Below are positions 52,945 to 64,000 of a stretch of 64,000 nt of DNA, piece by piece. This stretch comes from Ancylobacter gelatini (GTDB taxonomy: Bacteria; Pseudomonadota; Alphaproteobacteria; Rhizobiales; Xanthobacteraceae). Where the stretch lies: NCBI RefSeq assembly GCF_022601675.1, contig NZ_JAKVIL010000002.1:1-64000 (forward strand). The letters run 5' to 3'. The position numbers and the translations under genes are program-made. The stretch's first letter is position 1. Every line of letters starts with the position of its first letter. A model generated the notes under the pieces. It ran no database searches, was not told the origin of the DNA, and saw nothing but the letters and a program-made list of their open reading frames with translations.

Positions 52945-53699
52945 CCGTGCACTTCATCGGCGCCGGTCCCGGCGCGGCCGACCTCATCACACTGCGCGGG
53001 CGAGACCTGATCGCGCGCTGCCCGGTCTGCCTCTATGCCGGTTCGATCGTGCCGCGCGAGATGCTGGGCTGGTCCCCGCCCGGTGCGCGCCTTGTCGACA
53101 CAGCGCCGCTGTCGCTGGACGAGATCGAGGCCGAGTTCCGCGCCGCCGACGCGGCAGGGCTCGACGTCGCGCGGCTGCATTCGGGCGATCTGTCGATCTA
53201 TTCGGCGGTGGCCGAACAGATCAGGCGGCTGGAGCACGCCGGCATCGCCTATACGCTGACCCCCGGCGTCCCGGCCTTTGCCGCCGCGAGCGCGCTGCTG
53301 GGGCGTGAACTCACCGTGCCGGGCGTGGCGCAGAGCGTGGTGCTGACCCGCGTCTCCGGCCGCGCCTCCGCTATGCCGCCGCGCGAGACGCTGGAGGCGT
53401 TCGGGCGGACGGGGGCAACGCTCGTGCTCCACCTCGCCATCCACGCGCTCAGCGAGGCGGTGCGCGATCTTTCGCCGCTGTACGGCGCCGACTGCCCGGT
53501 CGCCATCGTGGTGGAGGCGACGCGCCCGGCGGAGCGGGTGATCGCCGGGACGCTCGACGACATCGAGGCACGTGTCGCCACCGAGCCGGTCGAGCGCATG
53601 GCGCTGATCCTGGTCGGGCGCGCGCTCGCCGCCGAAGGTTTCCGCGAGAGCGCGCTGTACGATCCGGGCTATCAGCGCCGCTTCCGGGGGCGTGAATGA
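52941..53699 (+). CDS. cobM: Precorrin-4 C11-methyltransferase
   Basis: 252 residues. [60 protein letters not shown] and [20 protein letters not shown] match CobM/CbiF. It methylates C11 with S-adenosylmethionine. It overlaps cobB by four bases. Confidence 0.95.
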   Translation: MTVHFIGAGPGAADLITLRGRDLIARCPVCLYAGSIVPREMLGWSPPGARLVDTAPLSLDEIEAEFRAADAAGLDVARLHSGDLSIYSAVAEQIRRLEHAGIAYTLTPGVPAFAAASALLGRELTVPGVAQSVVLTRVSGRASAMPPRETLEAFGRTGATLVLHLAIHALSEAVRDLSPLYGADCPVAIVVEATRPAERVIAGTLDDIEARVATEPVERMALILVGRALAAEGFRESALYDPGYQRRFRGRE

Positions 53700-55003
53700 G
53701 CGCCTTCATCATCGCCGCGCCGCGCTCGGGCTCCGGCAAGACCACGGTGACGCTCGGCGTGGTCGCGGCTTTGGCGCGCCGGGGGCTCAGGGTGCGGGCG
53801 GTGAAGTCCGGACCGGACTATATCGATCCCGCCTTCCACGCCGCCGCCAGCGGGCGTGCCGGTCTCAACCTCGACAGCTTCGCCATGGCGCCGGAGCTGG
53901 TCGACGCGCTGGCGGGCGACGCGGCGCGCGAGGTGGACCTCGTGATCATCGAAGCGGCGATGGGCCTGTTCGACGGCATTTCCGGCGAACCGGGGCGCAG
54001 CGGGGCGGCGGCCGACCTTGCCGCGCGACTTAATTTGCCCGTCGTGCTTGTGCTCGACATTTCCGGCCAGTCGCAATCGGCCGCCGCCGTGGTGCGCGGC
54101 TTCGCCAGCCATGACCCCGGCGTGCGAATTGCGGGCGTTGTGCTCAACAAGGTGGCAAGCGAGCGCCATCGCCTCCAGGCCAGCGAGGCGATCGCCGCGA
54201 TCGGCATTCCGGTGGTCGGGGCCATCCCGCGCGACGGCACGGTGACCCTGCCGGAGCGCCATCTCGGTTTAGTGCAGGCGGCCGAACATCCGGCGCTGGC
54301 GGAGCATTTCGGGCGGCTGGCGGGGCTGGCGCAGGCGCATATCGACCTCGATGCGCTGGTGGCACTGGGCGCGCCGCTCCCCGCGCGTGATGGCGTACCC
54401 GTTCCGCTGCCTCCGCCGGGCCAGCGCATCGCGCTCGCCAGCGACGTGGCGTTCAGCTTCGCCTATCCGCATGTGCTGGAGGGCTGGCGGCGGGCGGGGG
54501 CTGAGATCGTGCCGTTCTCCCCGCTTGCGAACGAGGCGCCACGCCCGGATTGCGATGCCTGCTGGCTGCCGGGCGGCTATCCCGAGCTGCATGCCGGCCG
54601 GCTCGCGGCGGCGGAGCGGTTCCGCGAAGGGGTGCGCGCCTTCGCCGCGCGCGGCGGCATGGTTCACGGCGAATGCGGGGGCTTCATGGTGCTGGGCGAG
54701 GCACTGGAAGATGCCGACGGCCAGACCCACGAGATGCTGGGTCTGCTCGGCCATGCCACCAGCTTCCACAAGCGCCGGCTCAATCTGGGCTATCGCCGCG
54801 CGGTGACGCTGGCGGCCTCCGGTATCGGGCCGGCGGGGCTCGCCCTGCGCGGCCACGAATTCCATTATGCCAGCGTCACAGAGCCGGGCGACGATGCGCC
54901 GCTGGTCGCGCTGAGCGACGGGCAGGGTAAACCGATGGGCGAGGCGGGCGGCCGGCGCGGGCCGGTCTCCGGCGCGTTCTTCCACCTCATCGCCACGGAG
55001 TGA
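53696..55003 (+). CDS. cobB: Hydrogenobyrinic acid a,c-diamide synthase
   Basis: 435 residues. The P-loop [20 protein letters not shown] and [19 protein letters not shown] open the protein. The glutaminase half has [20 protein letters not shown] and [20 protein letters not shown] with the catalytic Cys. It amidates the a and c side chains before cobalt insertion. It ends the cob arm, with only a DUF423 gene behind it. Confidence 0.95.
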   Translation: MSAFIIAAPRSGSGKTTVTLGVVAALARRGLRVRAVKSGPDYIDPAFHAAASGRAGLNLDSFAMAPELVDALAGDAAREVDLVIIEAAMGLFDGISGEPGRSGAAADLAARLNLPVVLVLDISGQSQSAAAVVRGFASHDPGVRIAGVVLNKVASERHRLQASEAIAAIGIPVVGAIPRDGTVTLPERHLGLVQAAEHPALAEHFGRLAGLAQAHIDLDALVALGAPLPARDGVPVPLPPPGQRIALASDVAFSFAYPHVLEGWRRAGAEIVPFSPLANEAPRPDCDACWLPGGYPELHAGRLAAAERFREGVRAFAARGGMVHGECGGFMVLGEALEDADGQTHEMLGLLGHATSFHKRRLNLGYRRAVTLAASGIGPAGLALRGHEFHYASVTEPGDDAPLVALSDGQGKPMGEAGGRRGPVSGAFFHLIATE

Positions 55004-55007
55004 GCCA

Positions 55008-55379
55008 ATGACCCTGTTCCGCCGCCTGATCGTCTTCCTGGCCGGGCTGTTCGGTACGGCGGGGGTCGCGGCCGCGGCCGCCGGTGCCCATGCCTTTTCC
55101 GACCCCGCTTTGACGACGGCCGCCACTTTCCTCATGATCGGCGCCTGCGCGCTGGCTGGGACTGCCGCGCTGGCGATCGCGCAGGGGCCGGGCTGGTCCT
55201 TCGCCGACGTGTCCGGTGGCCTGATTGCGCTTGGAACCTTGCTGTTCAGCGGCGCGTTGGCGGGCCGTGTCGTCTGGAATGTGGTGATTTTTCCCATGGC
55301 GGCGCCGACGGGCGGTACTATTCTGATGGCCGGATGGCTCGTGCTGGCTCTGGCCGCGTTCAAGCGGCGGGGCGGCTGA
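55008..55379 (+). CDS. DUF423 membrane protein
   Basis: 123 residues starting MTLFRRLIVFLAGLFGTAGV. It has four helices and the DUF423 marks AGVAAAAAGAHAF near the start and GGLIALGTLLFSGAL in the third helix. These inner-membrane proteins have no known role. The start lies 4 bases behind the cobB stop, so it is probably carried on the cobalamin transcript. Confidence 0.85.
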   Translation: MTLFRRLIVFLAGLFGTAGVAAAAAGAHAFSDPALTTAATFLMIGACALAGTAALAIAQGPGWSFADVSGGLIALGTLLFSGALAGRVVWNVVIFPMAAPTGGTILMAGWLVLALAAFKRRGG

Positions 55380-55479
55380 CGGGCAGTTGGCCAAAAGGTT
55401 GCATGACGGGAACCGATATCCGCCGATGGGGGATCCGCGCTGATGGCGCGGGTCCGACGGGCCATCGCTTAGGGAGCAG

Positions 55480-57987
55480 ATGCTGCACATGACAGTCGAG
55501 GTCGAGGAAAAGATGCTGGAAAAGCCGGAGACCCTCTCGCGCGCGATCGCCGACGGTGACGACGTGGCGAAGTTCCGCGCCCAGGTGATTTCCAAGCTCA
55601 CCTATGCGGTGGGCAAGAATCCGGCGGCGGCGAGCGACCGTGACTGGTTCCTCGCCACGGCCTTTGCCACCCGCGACCGCATCGTCGACCGCTGGATCAC
55701 CTCGACGCGGCAGACCTACTCCGAAGGCCGCAAGCGCGTCTATTATCTCTCGCTGGAATTCCTGATCGGCCGGCTGCTGTTCGACGCGCTGACCAATCTC
55801 GAACTGCTCGACACGGTGCGCGCCGCGCTCGGCGATCTCGGCGTCGATCTCGACCGGCTGCGCCAGGTCGAGCCGGACGCGGCGCTGGGCAATGGCGGCC
55901 TTGGCCGTCTCGCCGCCTGCTTCATGGAAAGCATGGCCACGCTCTCCATCGCTGCCTATGGCTATGGCATCCGCTACGACCATGGCCTGTTCCGGCAGGT
56001 GGTGAAGAACGGCTGGCAGCAGGAATATCCCGAGGACTGGCTGTCCTTCGGCAATCCATGGGAATTCGAGCGCCCGGAGGTCTATTACGATGTCGGTTTC
56101 GGCGGCTCGGTCGAGGCGGTGTCCGCCGGCGGCGAACGCAAGAAGCAGGTCTGGCACCCGGCCGAGACCGTTGAGGCGGTGGCCTATGACACGCCCATCG
56201 TCGGCTGGCGCGGCCGCCATGTGAACACGCTGCGGCTGTGGTCTGCCCGCGCGGCCGACCCGCTGCGCCTCGACGCCTTCAACCAGGGCGACCATGTCGG
56301 CGCACTGGTGAACCAGGTGAAGGCCGAGGCGATCTCCAAGGTGCTGTACCCGAGCGACGCCACCCCGGCCGGCCAGGAACTGAGGCTGCGGCAGGAGTAT
56401 TTCTTCACCGCCGCCTCGCTGCACGACCTGATGCGCCGCCACATCGACAGCTTCGGCGACGTGCGTTCGCTGCCCGACAAGGTGTCGATCCAGCTCAACG
56501 ACACCCACCCGGCCATCGCGGTCGCCGAACTGATGCGGTTGCTGGTCGACGAGCACGACATCGCCTGGGACGAGGCGTTCGACATCACCAACCGCACCAT
56601 CTCCTACACCAACCACACCCTGCTGCCGGAGGCGCTGGAGACGTGGCCGGTGCCGCTGATGGAGCGCGTGCTGCCGCGCCACATGCAGATCATCTACCTC
56701 CTGAACGCCAAGCACCTTGAGAAGGTGCGCACGCAGTTCCCGGACGATGACGGCCTGCTCTCGGCGGTCTCGCTGATCCAGGAAGATCACGGCCGGCGCG
56801 TGCGCATGGGCAACCTCGCCTTCCTTGGCTCGCACTCGATCAACGGCGTGGCCGCGCTGCATTCCGACCTGATGAAGGTGACGGTCTTCAAGGATTTCTA
56901 CCGCATCTTCCCGGAGCGGATGAACAACAAGACCAACGGCATCACCTTCCGCCGCTGGCTGATGCAGTCCAATCCCGGCCTCACCCGGCTGCTGGTCGAT
57001 GTGTGCGGGCCCGAGGTTCTCGACGACCCCGCCCAGCTTAAGAAGCTGGAGCCGCTCGCCGGCGACAGCGCGCTGCACGACAGGCTGGCGGCGGTGCGCC
57101 GACAGAACAAGGTGGCGCTCGCTCGCATCATCCGCGACCGGCTGGACATCAAGGTCAATCCCGGCGCGCTGTTCGACGTGCAGATCAAGCGCATCCACGA
57201 ATATAAGCGCCAGCTGCTCAACGTGCTGGAGACCATCGCGCTCTATGACGCCATGCGCGCCAACCCGGCCCGCAACTGGGCGCCGCGGGTGAAGATCTTC
57301 TCCGGCAAGGCGGCGGCCAGCTACCACATGGCCAAGCTGATCATCAAGCTGGCCAACGACGTGGCGAAGGTGGTGAACGACGATCCCACCGTGCGCGACC
57401 TGCTCAAGGTCGTGTTCCTGCCGAACTACAACGTGTCGCTCGCCGAGAGCATCATCCCGGCGGCGGACCTGTCCGAGCAGATCTCCACCGCCGGCATGGA
57501 GGCCTCCGGCACCGGCAATATGAAGATGGCGCTCAACGGCGCGCTTACCATCGGCACGCTCGACGGCGCCAATGTCGAGATCAAGGAACATGTCGGCGAC
57601 GACAACATCTTCATCTTCGGTCTCACCGCCGAGGAGGTGGAGCAGCGCCGCATCGCCGGGATCGACGAGTTCGGCGCCATTTCCAGCTCCGCGCATTTGG
57701 GCGAGGTTCTGACGGCCGTCGAATCCGGCGTGTTCTCGCCGGACGAGCCGGACCGCTTCAAGCCGCTGGTCGACGCGCTGCGCCACCACGACTACTTCCT
57801 CGTGACGCCCGATTTCGACGCCTATTGGGATGCCCAGCGCAAGGTCGACGCGCGTTGGCACGCCCGGTCGGAATGGTGGACGTCGAGCGTGATCAACACC
57901 GCCAATATGGGGTGGTTCTCCTCCGACCGCACCATTTCCGAATATGCCAAGGACATCTGGAACGTGCCGGTTCGCCCGGTGCGCTGA
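55480..57987 (+). CDS. glgP: Glycogen/starch phosphorylase
   Basis: 835 residues; an ATG at 55489 is a close alternative start. Segments are VYYLSLEFLIGRLLFDALTN, LGNGGLGRLAACFMESMATL, LPNYNVSLAESIIPAADLSE and MEASGTGNMKMALNGALTIG with the Lys that binds pyridoxal phosphate. The enzyme releases glucose-1-phosphate from glycogen in the cytosol. It leads the glg operon and follows 100 bases behind the DUF423 gene. No terminator is evident in that gap. Confidence 0.96.
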   Translation: MLHMTVEVEEKMLEKPETLSRAIADGDDVAKFRAQVISKLTYAVGKNPAAASDRDWFLATAFATRDRIVDRWITSTRQTYSEGRKRVYYLSLEFLIGRLLFDALTNLELLDTVRAALGDLGVDLDRLRQVEPDAALGNGGLGRLAACFMESMATLSIAAYGYGIRYDHGLFRQVVKNGWQQEYPEDWLSFGNPWEFERPEVYYDVGFGGSVEAVSAGGERKKQVWHPAETVEAVAYDTPIVGWRGRHVNTLRLWSARAADPLRLDAFNQGDHVGALVNQVKAEAISKVLYPSDATPAGQELRLRQEYFFTAASLHDLMRRHIDSFGDVRSLPDKVSIQLNDTHPAIAVAELMRLLVDEHDIAWDEAFDITNRTISYTNHTLLPEALETWPVPLMERVLPRHMQIIYLLNAKHLEKVRTQFPDDDGLLSAVSLIQEDHGRRVRMGNLAFLGSHSINGVAALHSDLMKVTVFKDFYRIFPERMNNKTNGITFRRWLMQSNPGLTRLLVDVCGPEVLDDPAQLKKLEPLAGDSALHDRLAAVRRQNKVALARIIRDRLDIKVNPGALFDVQIKRIHEYKRQLLNVLETIALYDAMRANPARNWAPRVKIFSGKAAASYHMAKLIIKLANDVAKVVNDDPTVRDLLKVVFLPNYNVSLAESIIPAADLSEQISTAGMEASGTGNMKMALNGALTIGTLDGANVEIKEHVGDDNIFIFGLTAEEVEQRRIAGIDEFGAISSSAHLGEVLTAVESGVFSPDEPDRFKPLVDALRHHDYFLVTPDFDAYWDAQRKVDARWHARSEWWTSSVINTANMGWFSSDRTISEYAKDIWNVPVRPVR

Positions 57988-58188
57988 CAGCGCGCAATGG
58001 TCGCACGAAACGCCGTCCGGCCTTGCCGGGCGGCCCTTGGGGGGAGCCGGGTGGACCCGGCAGGGGTGTTTCACGCACCTCGTGCGGCAGTGAAGTGATT
58101 GCGGATAGTGGACTTTGTTTCAGCGGTAACGGAACCTGTACTGCACCCGGGTCTTGATGAGACGGATCCGCAGGAAAGGTCGTTGCTG

Positions 58189-60390
58189 ATGCATGCGTGG
58201 CAGGCACCCGATCACGAGGTCGACGCACTCGTTGGTGGTCGCCATGACGACCCGTTCGCCCTGCTTGGTCCGCATGAGGACGGCGAGGGTCTGGTGATCC
58301 GCGCCTTCGTGCCCCATGCCGGCACGCTGGAGGCGATCGAGGAGGATGGCCGCGTCATCGCCAGGCTCGAGCGGCGCAACGATGCCGGCTTCTTCGAGGG
58401 GCGGATCGCGGAGCGTCCCGCCTGGGCACGCTATCGCCTGCGGGCACGCAATGAGGGCGGGGAATGGGAGCTGCGCGACCCCTATTCCTTCGGACCCGTG
58501 CTCGGCCCGCTCGACGACCACCTGCTGATCGAGGGCACCCACCACCTGCTCTATGAGCGCCTCGGCGCGCATGTCTGCACCCATGAGGGCGCGGAGGGCG
58601 TGCGCTTCGCGGTCTGGGCGCCCAATGCCGCCCGCGTCTCGGTGGTCGGTGACTTCAACGAATGGGACGGGCGCCGCCACCAGATGCGCAAGCGCGTCGA
58701 CAGCGGGCTGTGGGAATTGTTCGCTCCCGATGTGTGCGAGGGCACGGTCTACAAATACGAGATCGTTTCCGCCGACGGTCGGCTGCTGCCGCTGAAGGCC
58801 GATCCGTTCGGCTTCCGCGGCGAGTTCCGCCCGGCGACCGGCTCGATCGTCGCCCGCACCGACCAGTTCACCTGGGACGACGACGCCCATGTCGCGGCGC
58901 GCGCCGAGGGCGAGGCGATCGCCAGGCCGATGTCGGTCTATGAGGTGCATCTGGGGTCGTGGCGGCGCGGGGAGGGCAACCGCTTCCTCACCTATGACGA
59001 ACTGGCCGACCAACTCGTGCCCTATGCGGCCTGGATGGGTTTCACCCATATCGAGTTGCTGCCGGTCTCCGAGCATCCGCTCGATGCCTCGTGGGGCTAT
59101 CAGCCGATCGGGCTGTTCGCCCCGACCAGCCGCTTCGGCGACCCGGCGGGCTTCGCGCGGTTCGTCGACCGCGCGCACCAGGCCGGGCTTTCGGTGCTGC
59201 TCGACTGGGTGCCGGCGCATTTCCCGACCGATATTCACGGCCTCGCCCATTTCGACGGCACCGCGCTGTACGAGCACGCCGACCCCCGCCGCGGCTTCCA
59301 CCCGGACTGGAATACGGCGATCTATGATTTCGGCCGGCACGAAGTCGCCAATATGCTGATCGCCAACGCTCTGTATTGGCTCGACCGTTTCCATATCGAC
59401 GGGCTGCGCGTCGATGCGGTGGCCTCGATGCTCTACCTGAACTACTCCCGCAAGGATGGGGAATGGGCGCCGAACCCGGATGGTTCCAACGACAACAAGG
59501 ACGCCGTTGGTTTCATCCGCCGCGCCAATGAGGCGGTGTATGCCGAGCATCCCGGCACCGTGGTGATCGCCGAGGAATCTACCACCTGGTCCGGCGTCTC
59601 CGCTCCGGTCTATGCCGGCGGGCTCGGCTTCGGCTTCAAGTGGAACATGGGCTGGATGCACGACACGCTCGACTACATGGCGCTCGATCCGGTGCATCGC
59701 CCGTGGCACCACGACAAGATCACCTTCGGCTTTACCTATGCCTTCACCGAGAATTTTGTGCTGCCGCTCTCCCATGACGAGGTGGTGCACGGCAAGGGCA
59801 CGGTCTTCAGCCGCATGGGCGGGGCCGATGACTGGCAGCGCTTCGCTACCCAGCGCGCCTATTACGGACTGATGTGGGCCTATCCCGGCAAGAAGCTGCT
59901 GTTCATGGGGCAGGAATTTGCCCAGCGTGCGGAATGGAGCGAGGAGCGCTCGCTGGACTGGCATCTGACTGGCCAGGGGCCGCACCATGCCGGGATGCAG
60001 AAGTTGGTGCGCGATCTCAACCACCTCTATCGCGATATGCCCGCGCTCCACGCCCGCGACTGCCGTCCTGACGGCTATCAGTGGATCGTGGTCGACGACG
60101 CCGCCCAGTCGGTGTTCGCCTGGATGCGGATCGGCGAAGAGGGCGATCCGCCGGTGGTGATGGTGTCGAACTTCACCCCCGTCTCGCGCCCGTTCTACCG
60201 GCTCGGCCTGCCGCAGGCGGGCACATGGCGGGAAATATTGAACACGGACAGTATCGATTACGGCGGCTCGGGCGTTGGCAATATGGGCGCCGCGCAGGCG
60301 GAGGACGTGCCCGCGCACGGTCAGCCCGCCAGCGCGCAGATCGTCCTGCCGCCGCTTGCGACGCTGTATTTCGTATGGGAGCCGGCGTGA
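58189..60390 (+). CDS. glgB: 1,4-alpha-glucan branching enzyme
   Basis: 733 residues from the ATG giving [20 protein letters not shown]; a TTG 90 bases earlier opens the same frame but exceeds the family length. CBM48 modules cover residues 1-220 ([20 protein letters not shown]). The catalytic barrel has [20 protein letters not shown] with the nucleophile Asp, [15 protein letters not shown] with the acid Glu, and [13 protein letters not shown]. It creates alpha-1,6 branches in glycogen. It is second in the operon, about 200 bases behind glgP. Confidence 0.96.
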   Translation: MHAWQAPDHEVDALVGGRHDDPFALLGPHEDGEGLVIRAFVPHAGTLEAIEEDGRVIARLERRNDAGFFEGRIAERPAWARYRLRARNEGGEWELRDPYSFGPVLGPLDDHLLIEGTHHLLYERLGAHVCTHEGAEGVRFAVWAPNAARVSVVGDFNEWDGRRHQMRKRVDSGLWELFAPDVCEGTVYKYEIVSADGRLLPLKADPFGFRGEFRPATGSIVARTDQFTWDDDAHVAARAEGEAIARPMSVYEVHLGSWRRGEGNRFLTYDELADQLVPYAAWMGFTHIELLPVSEHPLDASWGYQPIGLFAPTSRFGDPAGFARFVDRAHQAGLSVLLDWVPAHFPTDIHGLAHFDGTALYEHADPRRGFHPDWNTAIYDFGRHEVANMLIANALYWLDRFHIDGLRVDAVASMLYLNYSRKDGEWAPNPDGSNDNKDAVGFIRRANEAVYAEHPGTVVIAEESTTWSGVSAPVYAGGLGFGFKWNMGWMHDTLDYMALDPVHRPWHHDKITFGFTYAFTENFVLPLSHDEVVHGKGTVFSRMGGADDWQRFATQRAYYGLMWAYPGKKLLFMGQEFAQRAEWSEERSLDWHLTGQGPHHAGMQKLVRDLNHLYRDMPALHARDCRPDGYQWIVVDDAAQSVFAWMRIGEEGDPPVVMVSNFTPVSRPFYRLGLPQAGTWREILNTDSIDYGGSGVGNMGAAQAEDVPAHGQPASAQIVLPPLATLYFVWEPA

Positions 60391-60442
60391 GCCTCGAAAG
60401 TTCGCGCCCACAGGGAAACGCCAGTTAAGGAGAACGCGAGTC

Positions 60443-61711
60443 ATGGCCAGGCCACCGGCACCAAATGCACCTCTCGCCCGCACGGCCATGGCCTACGTTC
60501 TCGCGGGCGGTCGCGGCAGTCGCCTCATGGAACTCACCGACCGGCGCGCCAAGCCGGCGGTCTATTTCGGCGGCAAGTCGCGCATCATCGATTTCGCGCT
60601 GTCCAACGCCATCAATTCCGGCATCCGGCGCATCGGCGTCGCCACCCAGTACCAGGCGCACAGCCTGATCCGCCACATGCAGCGCGGCTGGAACTTCCTG
60701 CGCCACGAGCGCAATGAGAGCTTCGACGTGCTACCCGCCAGCCAGCGGGTTTCCGAGACCATGTGGTATCTCGGGACCGCCGACGCCGTGTATCAGAACC
60801 TCGACATCATCGAGGCCTATGACACGCGCCACATCATCATCCTGGCCGGCGATCACATCTACAAGCAGGACTATGAGATCATGCTCCAGCAGCATGTTGA
60901 TCAGGGCGCCGATGTGACGGTGGGGTGTCTGGAGGTGCCGCGCATGGAGGCGAGTGCCTTCGGCGTGATGCATGTCGACAAGAACGACAAGATCCTGTCC
61001 TTCCTCGAAAAGCCAAAGAACCCGCCGGCCATGCCGGGCCACCCGGACAAGGCGCTGGCGAGCATGGGCATCTATGTGTTCGAGACCAAGTTCCTGATCG
61101 ACCTGCTGCGGCGCGATGCTGCCGATCCGCTGTCGACCCATGATTTCGGCAAGGACATCATCCCCTACATCGTCAAGCACGGTAAGGCGGTGGCGCATCA
61201 CTTCTCGCGCTCCTGCGTGCGCTCGGACATGGAGACCGCCCCCTACTGGCGGGACGTGGGAACGGTCGATGCCTATTGGGAAGCCAATATCGACCTGACC
61301 GAGATCGTTCCGGAGCTCGATCTTTATGACAAGGACTGGCCGATCTGGACCTATGCCGAGATCACCCCGCCGGCCAAGTTCGTGCATGATGACGAAGGCC
61401 GGCGCGGTCAGGCGATTTCCTCGCTGGTCTCGGGCGGCTGCATCATTTCCGGCTCATCGCTGCGCCGTGCGCTGCTGTTCACCGGCGTGCGGGTGAACTC
61501 CTACGGCTCGATCGAGAATGGGGTGGTGCTGCCTTATGTCGAGGTCGGGCGCGGGGCGCGGCTGAAGAATGTGGTGATCGATTCGCATGTGCGGATTCCC
61601 GAGGGGCTGGTCGTCGGCGACGACGAGGTTCTCGATGCGCAGCGCTTCCGTCGCACGGAGAAGGGCATTTGCCTGATAACCCAGTCCATGATCGACCGGA
61701 TCGAACTTTGA
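60443..61711 (+). CDS. glgC: Glucose-1-phosphate adenylyltransferase
   Basis: 422 residues from the ATG at 60443, preceded by [86 protein letters not shown] and [15 protein letters not shown] are family blocks. The C-terminal beta-helix follows. It makes ADP-glucose, the committed step of glycogen synthesis, and is usually under allosteric control. Confidence 0.97.
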   Translation: MARPPAPNAPLARTAMAYVLAGGRGSRLMELTDRRAKPAVYFGGKSRIIDFALSNAINSGIRRIGVATQYQAHSLIRHMQRGWNFLRHERNESFDVLPASQRVSETMWYLGTADAVYQNLDIIEAYDTRHIIILAGDHIYKQDYEIMLQQHVDQGADVTVGCLEVPRMEASAFGVMHVDKNDKILSFLEKPKNPPAMPGHPDKALASMGIYVFETKFLIDLLRRDAADPLSTHDFGKDIIPYIVKHGKAVAHHFSRSCVRSDMETAPYWRDVGTVDAYWEANIDLTEIVPELDLYDKDWPIWTYAEITPPAKFVHDDEGRRGQAISSLVSGGCIISGSSLRRALLFTGVRVNSYGSIENGVVLPYVEVGRGARLKNVVIDSHVRIPEGLVVGDDEVLDAQRFRRTEKGICLITQSMIDRIEL

Positions 61712-61736
61712 CGGCTGTGAACGCGGGCAGGGCAAC

Positions 61737-63194
61737 GTGGCGGATCTGAAGCTTCTCTCGGTCGTCTCCGAAGTGTTTCCGCTGGTGAAAACCGGCGGGC
61801 TCGCCGATGTCGCCGGCGCCCTGCCGGAGGCGCTGGCCCCGCATGGCGTCGGCTCGTACACGCTGGTTCCGGGCTATCCGGCGGTGATGGCGGCGCTGGG
61901 CGAGGCGGAGGTCGCGCACAGCTTCGACCATTTGTTCGGCGGGCCGGCTCGGCTGCTGGCGGGGCGCGCGGCCGGGCTCGACCTGTTTGTGATCGACGCG
62001 CCCCATCTTTATGACCGGCCGGGCGGGCCCTATGTCGGGCCAAACGGGCAGGACTGGGGCGACAATGCCGCGCGCTTCGCCGCGCTCGGTGCGGTGGCCT
62101 CCGGCATCGGGCTCGGCCTCGTGCCCGGCTTCGTGCCGGACATCGTGCATGCGCATGACTGGCAGGCCGGCCTTGCGCCGGCCTATCTCCACTATTCCGG
62201 CGGCCGCCGGCCTGCTACGGTGATGACGATCCACAACATCGCCTTCCAGGGCCAGTTTCCGCAATCCGTCGTGCCGATGCTCGGCCTGCCGTCCCATGCC
62301 TTCGCGGTGGACGGCATCGAGTATTACGGCATGGTCGGCTACCTGAAGGCGGGCCTCCAGCTCGCCGACCGCATCACGACGGTCTCGCCGGGCTATGCCG
62401 GGGAAATCCTCCAGCCGGAAGCCGGCATGGGGCTGGACGGGCTGCTGAATGCCCGCAGCCACGCACTCTCCGGCATTCTGAACGGGCTCGACCTCAACGC
62501 CTGGACGCCGGCCACCGATCCTCTGATCCCGCTGCCCTTCGACGAGAAGAAGCCAAAGGCGCGCGTCGCCAACAAGATCGCGCTCAAGCAGGCCTTCGGG
62601 CTCGATGCCGACCCGGACGCGCTCTTGTTCGGCGTGGTCAGCCGGTTGTCCTGGCAGAAGGGGCTGGATCTGCTTGCCGATAATCTCGGCACGCTGCTCG
62701 GCCTCGGCGCGCAGCTCGTGCTGCTGGGGGCGGGAGATGCCGACCTGGCCGAGCGCTTCATCGGCGCGGCGCGTGCCAATCCCGGGCGGATCGGCGTGAA
62801 GCTGGGCTATGACGAGGCGATTGCGCACGGCATTCAGGCCGGCGCCGACGCGCTGATCGTGCCCTCGCGCTTCGAGCCCTGCGGCCTCACCCAGCTCTCG
62901 GCCCTGCGCTATGGCGCGCTTCCCGTCGTGGCGCGGGTCGGCGGGCTCGCCGATACCGTGATCGACGTCAACGAGATGGCGCGCGCCGTCGGTGTCGGCA
63001 CCGGCGTCCAGTTCTCGCCCGTGACCGCGCCGGCGCTGCGCGGCGCGCTGATCCGCGCGCACCAGCTCTGGCAGGACAAGGCGCTGTGGCGCAAGCTGCA
63101 GAAGAACGCCATGGCGACCGACGTGTCCTGGGACCGCGCCGCCAGGCAATATGCCGAGCTGTTCCGCACCGTGGTGGCGGAGCGCGCCGGGTGA
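61737..63194 (+). CDS. glgA: Glycogen synthase
   Basis: 485 residues from a GTG ([20 protein letters not shown]). [16 protein letters not shown] is the ADP-glucose binding loop. [35 protein letters not shown] and [20 protein letters not shown] are the other family blocks. It extends glycogen chains from ADP-glucose. It lies 25 bases behind glgC and overlaps glgX through GTGA. Confidence 0.96.
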   Translation: MADLKLLSVVSEVFPLVKTGGLADVAGALPEALAPHGVGSYTLVPGYPAVMAALGEAEVAHSFDHLFGGPARLLAGRAAGLDLFVIDAPHLYDRPGGPYVGPNGQDWGDNAARFAALGAVASGIGLGLVPGFVPDIVHAHDWQAGLAPAYLHYSGGRRPATVMTIHNIAFQGQFPQSVVPMLGLPSHAFAVDGIEYYGMVGYLKAGLQLADRITTVSPGYAGEILQPEAGMGLDGLLNARSHALSGILNGLDLNAWTPATDPLIPLPFDEKKPKARVANKIALKQAFGLDADPDALLFGVVSRLSWQKGLDLLADNLGTLLGLGAQLVLLGAGDADLAERFIGAARANPGRIGVKLGYDEAIAHGIQAGADALIVPSRFEPCGLTQLSALRYGALPVVARVGGLADTVIDVNEMARAVGVGTGVQFSPVTAPALRGALIRAHQLWQDKALWRKLQKNAMATDVSWDRAARQYAELFRTVVAERAG

Positions 63195-64000
63195 ACGACT
63201 GGACGCGTTCTCCCGGCAGCCCGGAGCCGCTCGGCGTCAGCGCGGATGCGAGCGGCGTCAATGTCGCGGTGTTCTCAGCTCATGCCGAGCGCATCGAGTT
63301 CTGCCTGTTCGATCCGACCGGCGAGCACGAGATCGCGCGGATCGAGCTGCCCGGGCGCACCGGGGACGTGTTCCACGGTCATATTGCCGGCGTGCCGCCG
63401 GGCGCGCGCTACGGCCTGCGCGCCGCCGGGCCATGGCGCCCGCAGGAGGGGCACCGCTTCAACCCGTACAAGCTGCTGGTCGATCCCTATGCCAGCCACC
63501 TGGACCGGCCGTTTCGGCTCGACGAGACCCTGTTCGACCGCCGCGCCCATGGCGCCGAGCGCGACGAGATCGACAGCGCGGCGGCGGTGCCGAAGGCCAT
63601 CGTGCCCCATCCGGTCGCGATGGCGCAGCCGGCGACCCCGCGTTTCGCCTGGGACGACCAGGTGCTGTACGAACTGCATGTGCGCGGCTTCACCATGCGC
63701 CATCCCGAAGTGCCGGTGGAAATGCGCGGTACCTTCGCCGCGCTGGGGCAGCCGGCGGTGATCGAGCATCTGGTGAGGCTCGGCATTACCACGGTCGAGC
63801 TGATGCCGGCCTTCGCCTGGATCGACGAGCGGCATCTGCCCCCGCTCGGGCTGACCAATTACTGGGGCTACAATCCGATCCTGTTCGGCGCGCCGGATCC
63901 CCGGCTCGCGCCCGGCGGGTTCGAGGAGGTGACGCAGGCCATCGAGGTGTTGCACGGCGCGGGCATCCGCGTGGTGCTGGACGTGGTGCTGAACCACACC
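63191..64000 (+). CDS. glgX: Glycogen debranching enzyme, cut by the window edge
   Basis: The first 270 codons are visible, starting at a GTG that overlaps the glgA stop. CBM48 covers residues 10-110 ([20 protein letters not shown]). The barrel begins near [20 protein letters not shown], with [20 protein letters not shown] and [10 protein letters not shown] at the edge. These match GlgX, which hydrolyses limit-dextrin branches. The catalytic residues lie outside the window. Confidence 0.93.
   Translation, partial: MNDWTRSPGSPEPLGVSADASGVNVAVFSAHAERIEFCLFDPTGEHEIARIELPGRTGDVFHGHIAGVPPGARYGLRAAGPWRPQEGHRFNPYKLLVDPYASHLDRPFRLDETLFDRRAHGAERDEIDSAAAVPKAIVPHPVAMAQPATPRFAWDDQVLYELHVRGFTMRHPEVPVEMRGTFAALGQPAVIEHLVRLGITTVELMPAFAWIDERHLPPLGLTNYWGYNPILFGAPDPRLAPGGFEEVTQAIEVLHGAGIRVVLDVVLNHT

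Noticed and set aside
55360-58074. A 904-codon minus-strand frame opposite glgP
   Set aside because: Composition is typical of an antisense shadow (His/Arg/Val/Asp-rich), and the plus strand encodes a clear glycogen phosphorylase. Similar frames opposite glgB, glgA, sulP and the hybrid kinase were rejected for the same reason.
1-64000. tRNA, rRNA, CRISPR arrays, transposases, integrases and phage genes
   Set aside because: I looked for them on both strands and saw none with adequate support.

Overview
The window is high-GC chromosomal DNA from an alphaproteobacterium, most likely of the order Hyphomicrobiales. The evidence is a CtrA regulator beside a FliJ-like gene, a ChpT phosphotransferase, a dense group of GANTC (CcrM) sites in front of ctrA, DUF1134 and DUF2087 proteins, and the aerobic cobalamin (cob) route. 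A placement near Xanthobacteraceae (Ancylobacter/Starkeya/Xanthobacter-like) is only a guess. It is supported by the mixture of a MxaD-like protein, a tripartite tricarboxylate transporter and a TRAP transporter. I saw no rRNA, tRNA, CRISPR array, insertion sequence or prophage.

Layout. 1-5250: a probable aldarate (glucarate/galactarate) catabolic operon on the minus strand (tctC-tctB-tctA-aldolase-reductase) with a divergent LysR regulator. 5255-15254: a mixed stretch with TRAP permeases, a Bcr/CflA exporter, a Nudix protein, MAPEG, a small serine hydrolase, a PAP2 phosphatase, a 26-residue membrane peptide and an MHYT hybrid histidine kinase. 15324-18201: a promoter and TPP riboswitch followed by thiO-thiS-thiG-thiE. 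18273-24876: a SnoaL-like secreted protein, DUF2087, a SulP transporter, a COG4091 dehydrogenase, a coiled-coil membrane protein and DUF1134. 25231-29913: a cell-cycle/motility region with chpT, a CheW-CheW-pseudoreceiver protein, a small secreted Cys/His pair, ctrA and fliJ. 29965-36299: GNAT, an isolated cysA, tpm, a YncE-like propeller, an MxaD-like protein and recQ.

36421-55379 is a large cobalamin locus. Two divergent promoters, each with a cobalamin riboswitch, sit back to back at 42000-42505. The minus arm carries cobalt uptake (cbtB, cbtA, hupE) and late steps (cobP, cobO, a TM2 protein, cobQ), and meets cobD end to end. The plus arm carries cobW, cobN, cobG, cobH, cobI, cobJ, cobL, cobE, cobM, cobB and a DUF423 protein. 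cobK is inserted on the opposite strand. cobA, cobF, cobS/T, cobU, cobV and cobC are not in the window, so the pathway must be completed elsewhere.

55480-64000 is a glycogen operon glgP-glgB-glgC-glgA-glgX (glgX cut by the window edge).

The observations most worth following are the GANTC cluster at ctrA, the kinase-less CheW/pseudoreceiver protein next to chpT, a palindromic repeat inserted in frame in cobN and present again at the 5' end of the propeller gene, and the cobK/cobL pair whose divergent start codons share the tetranucleotide CATG.
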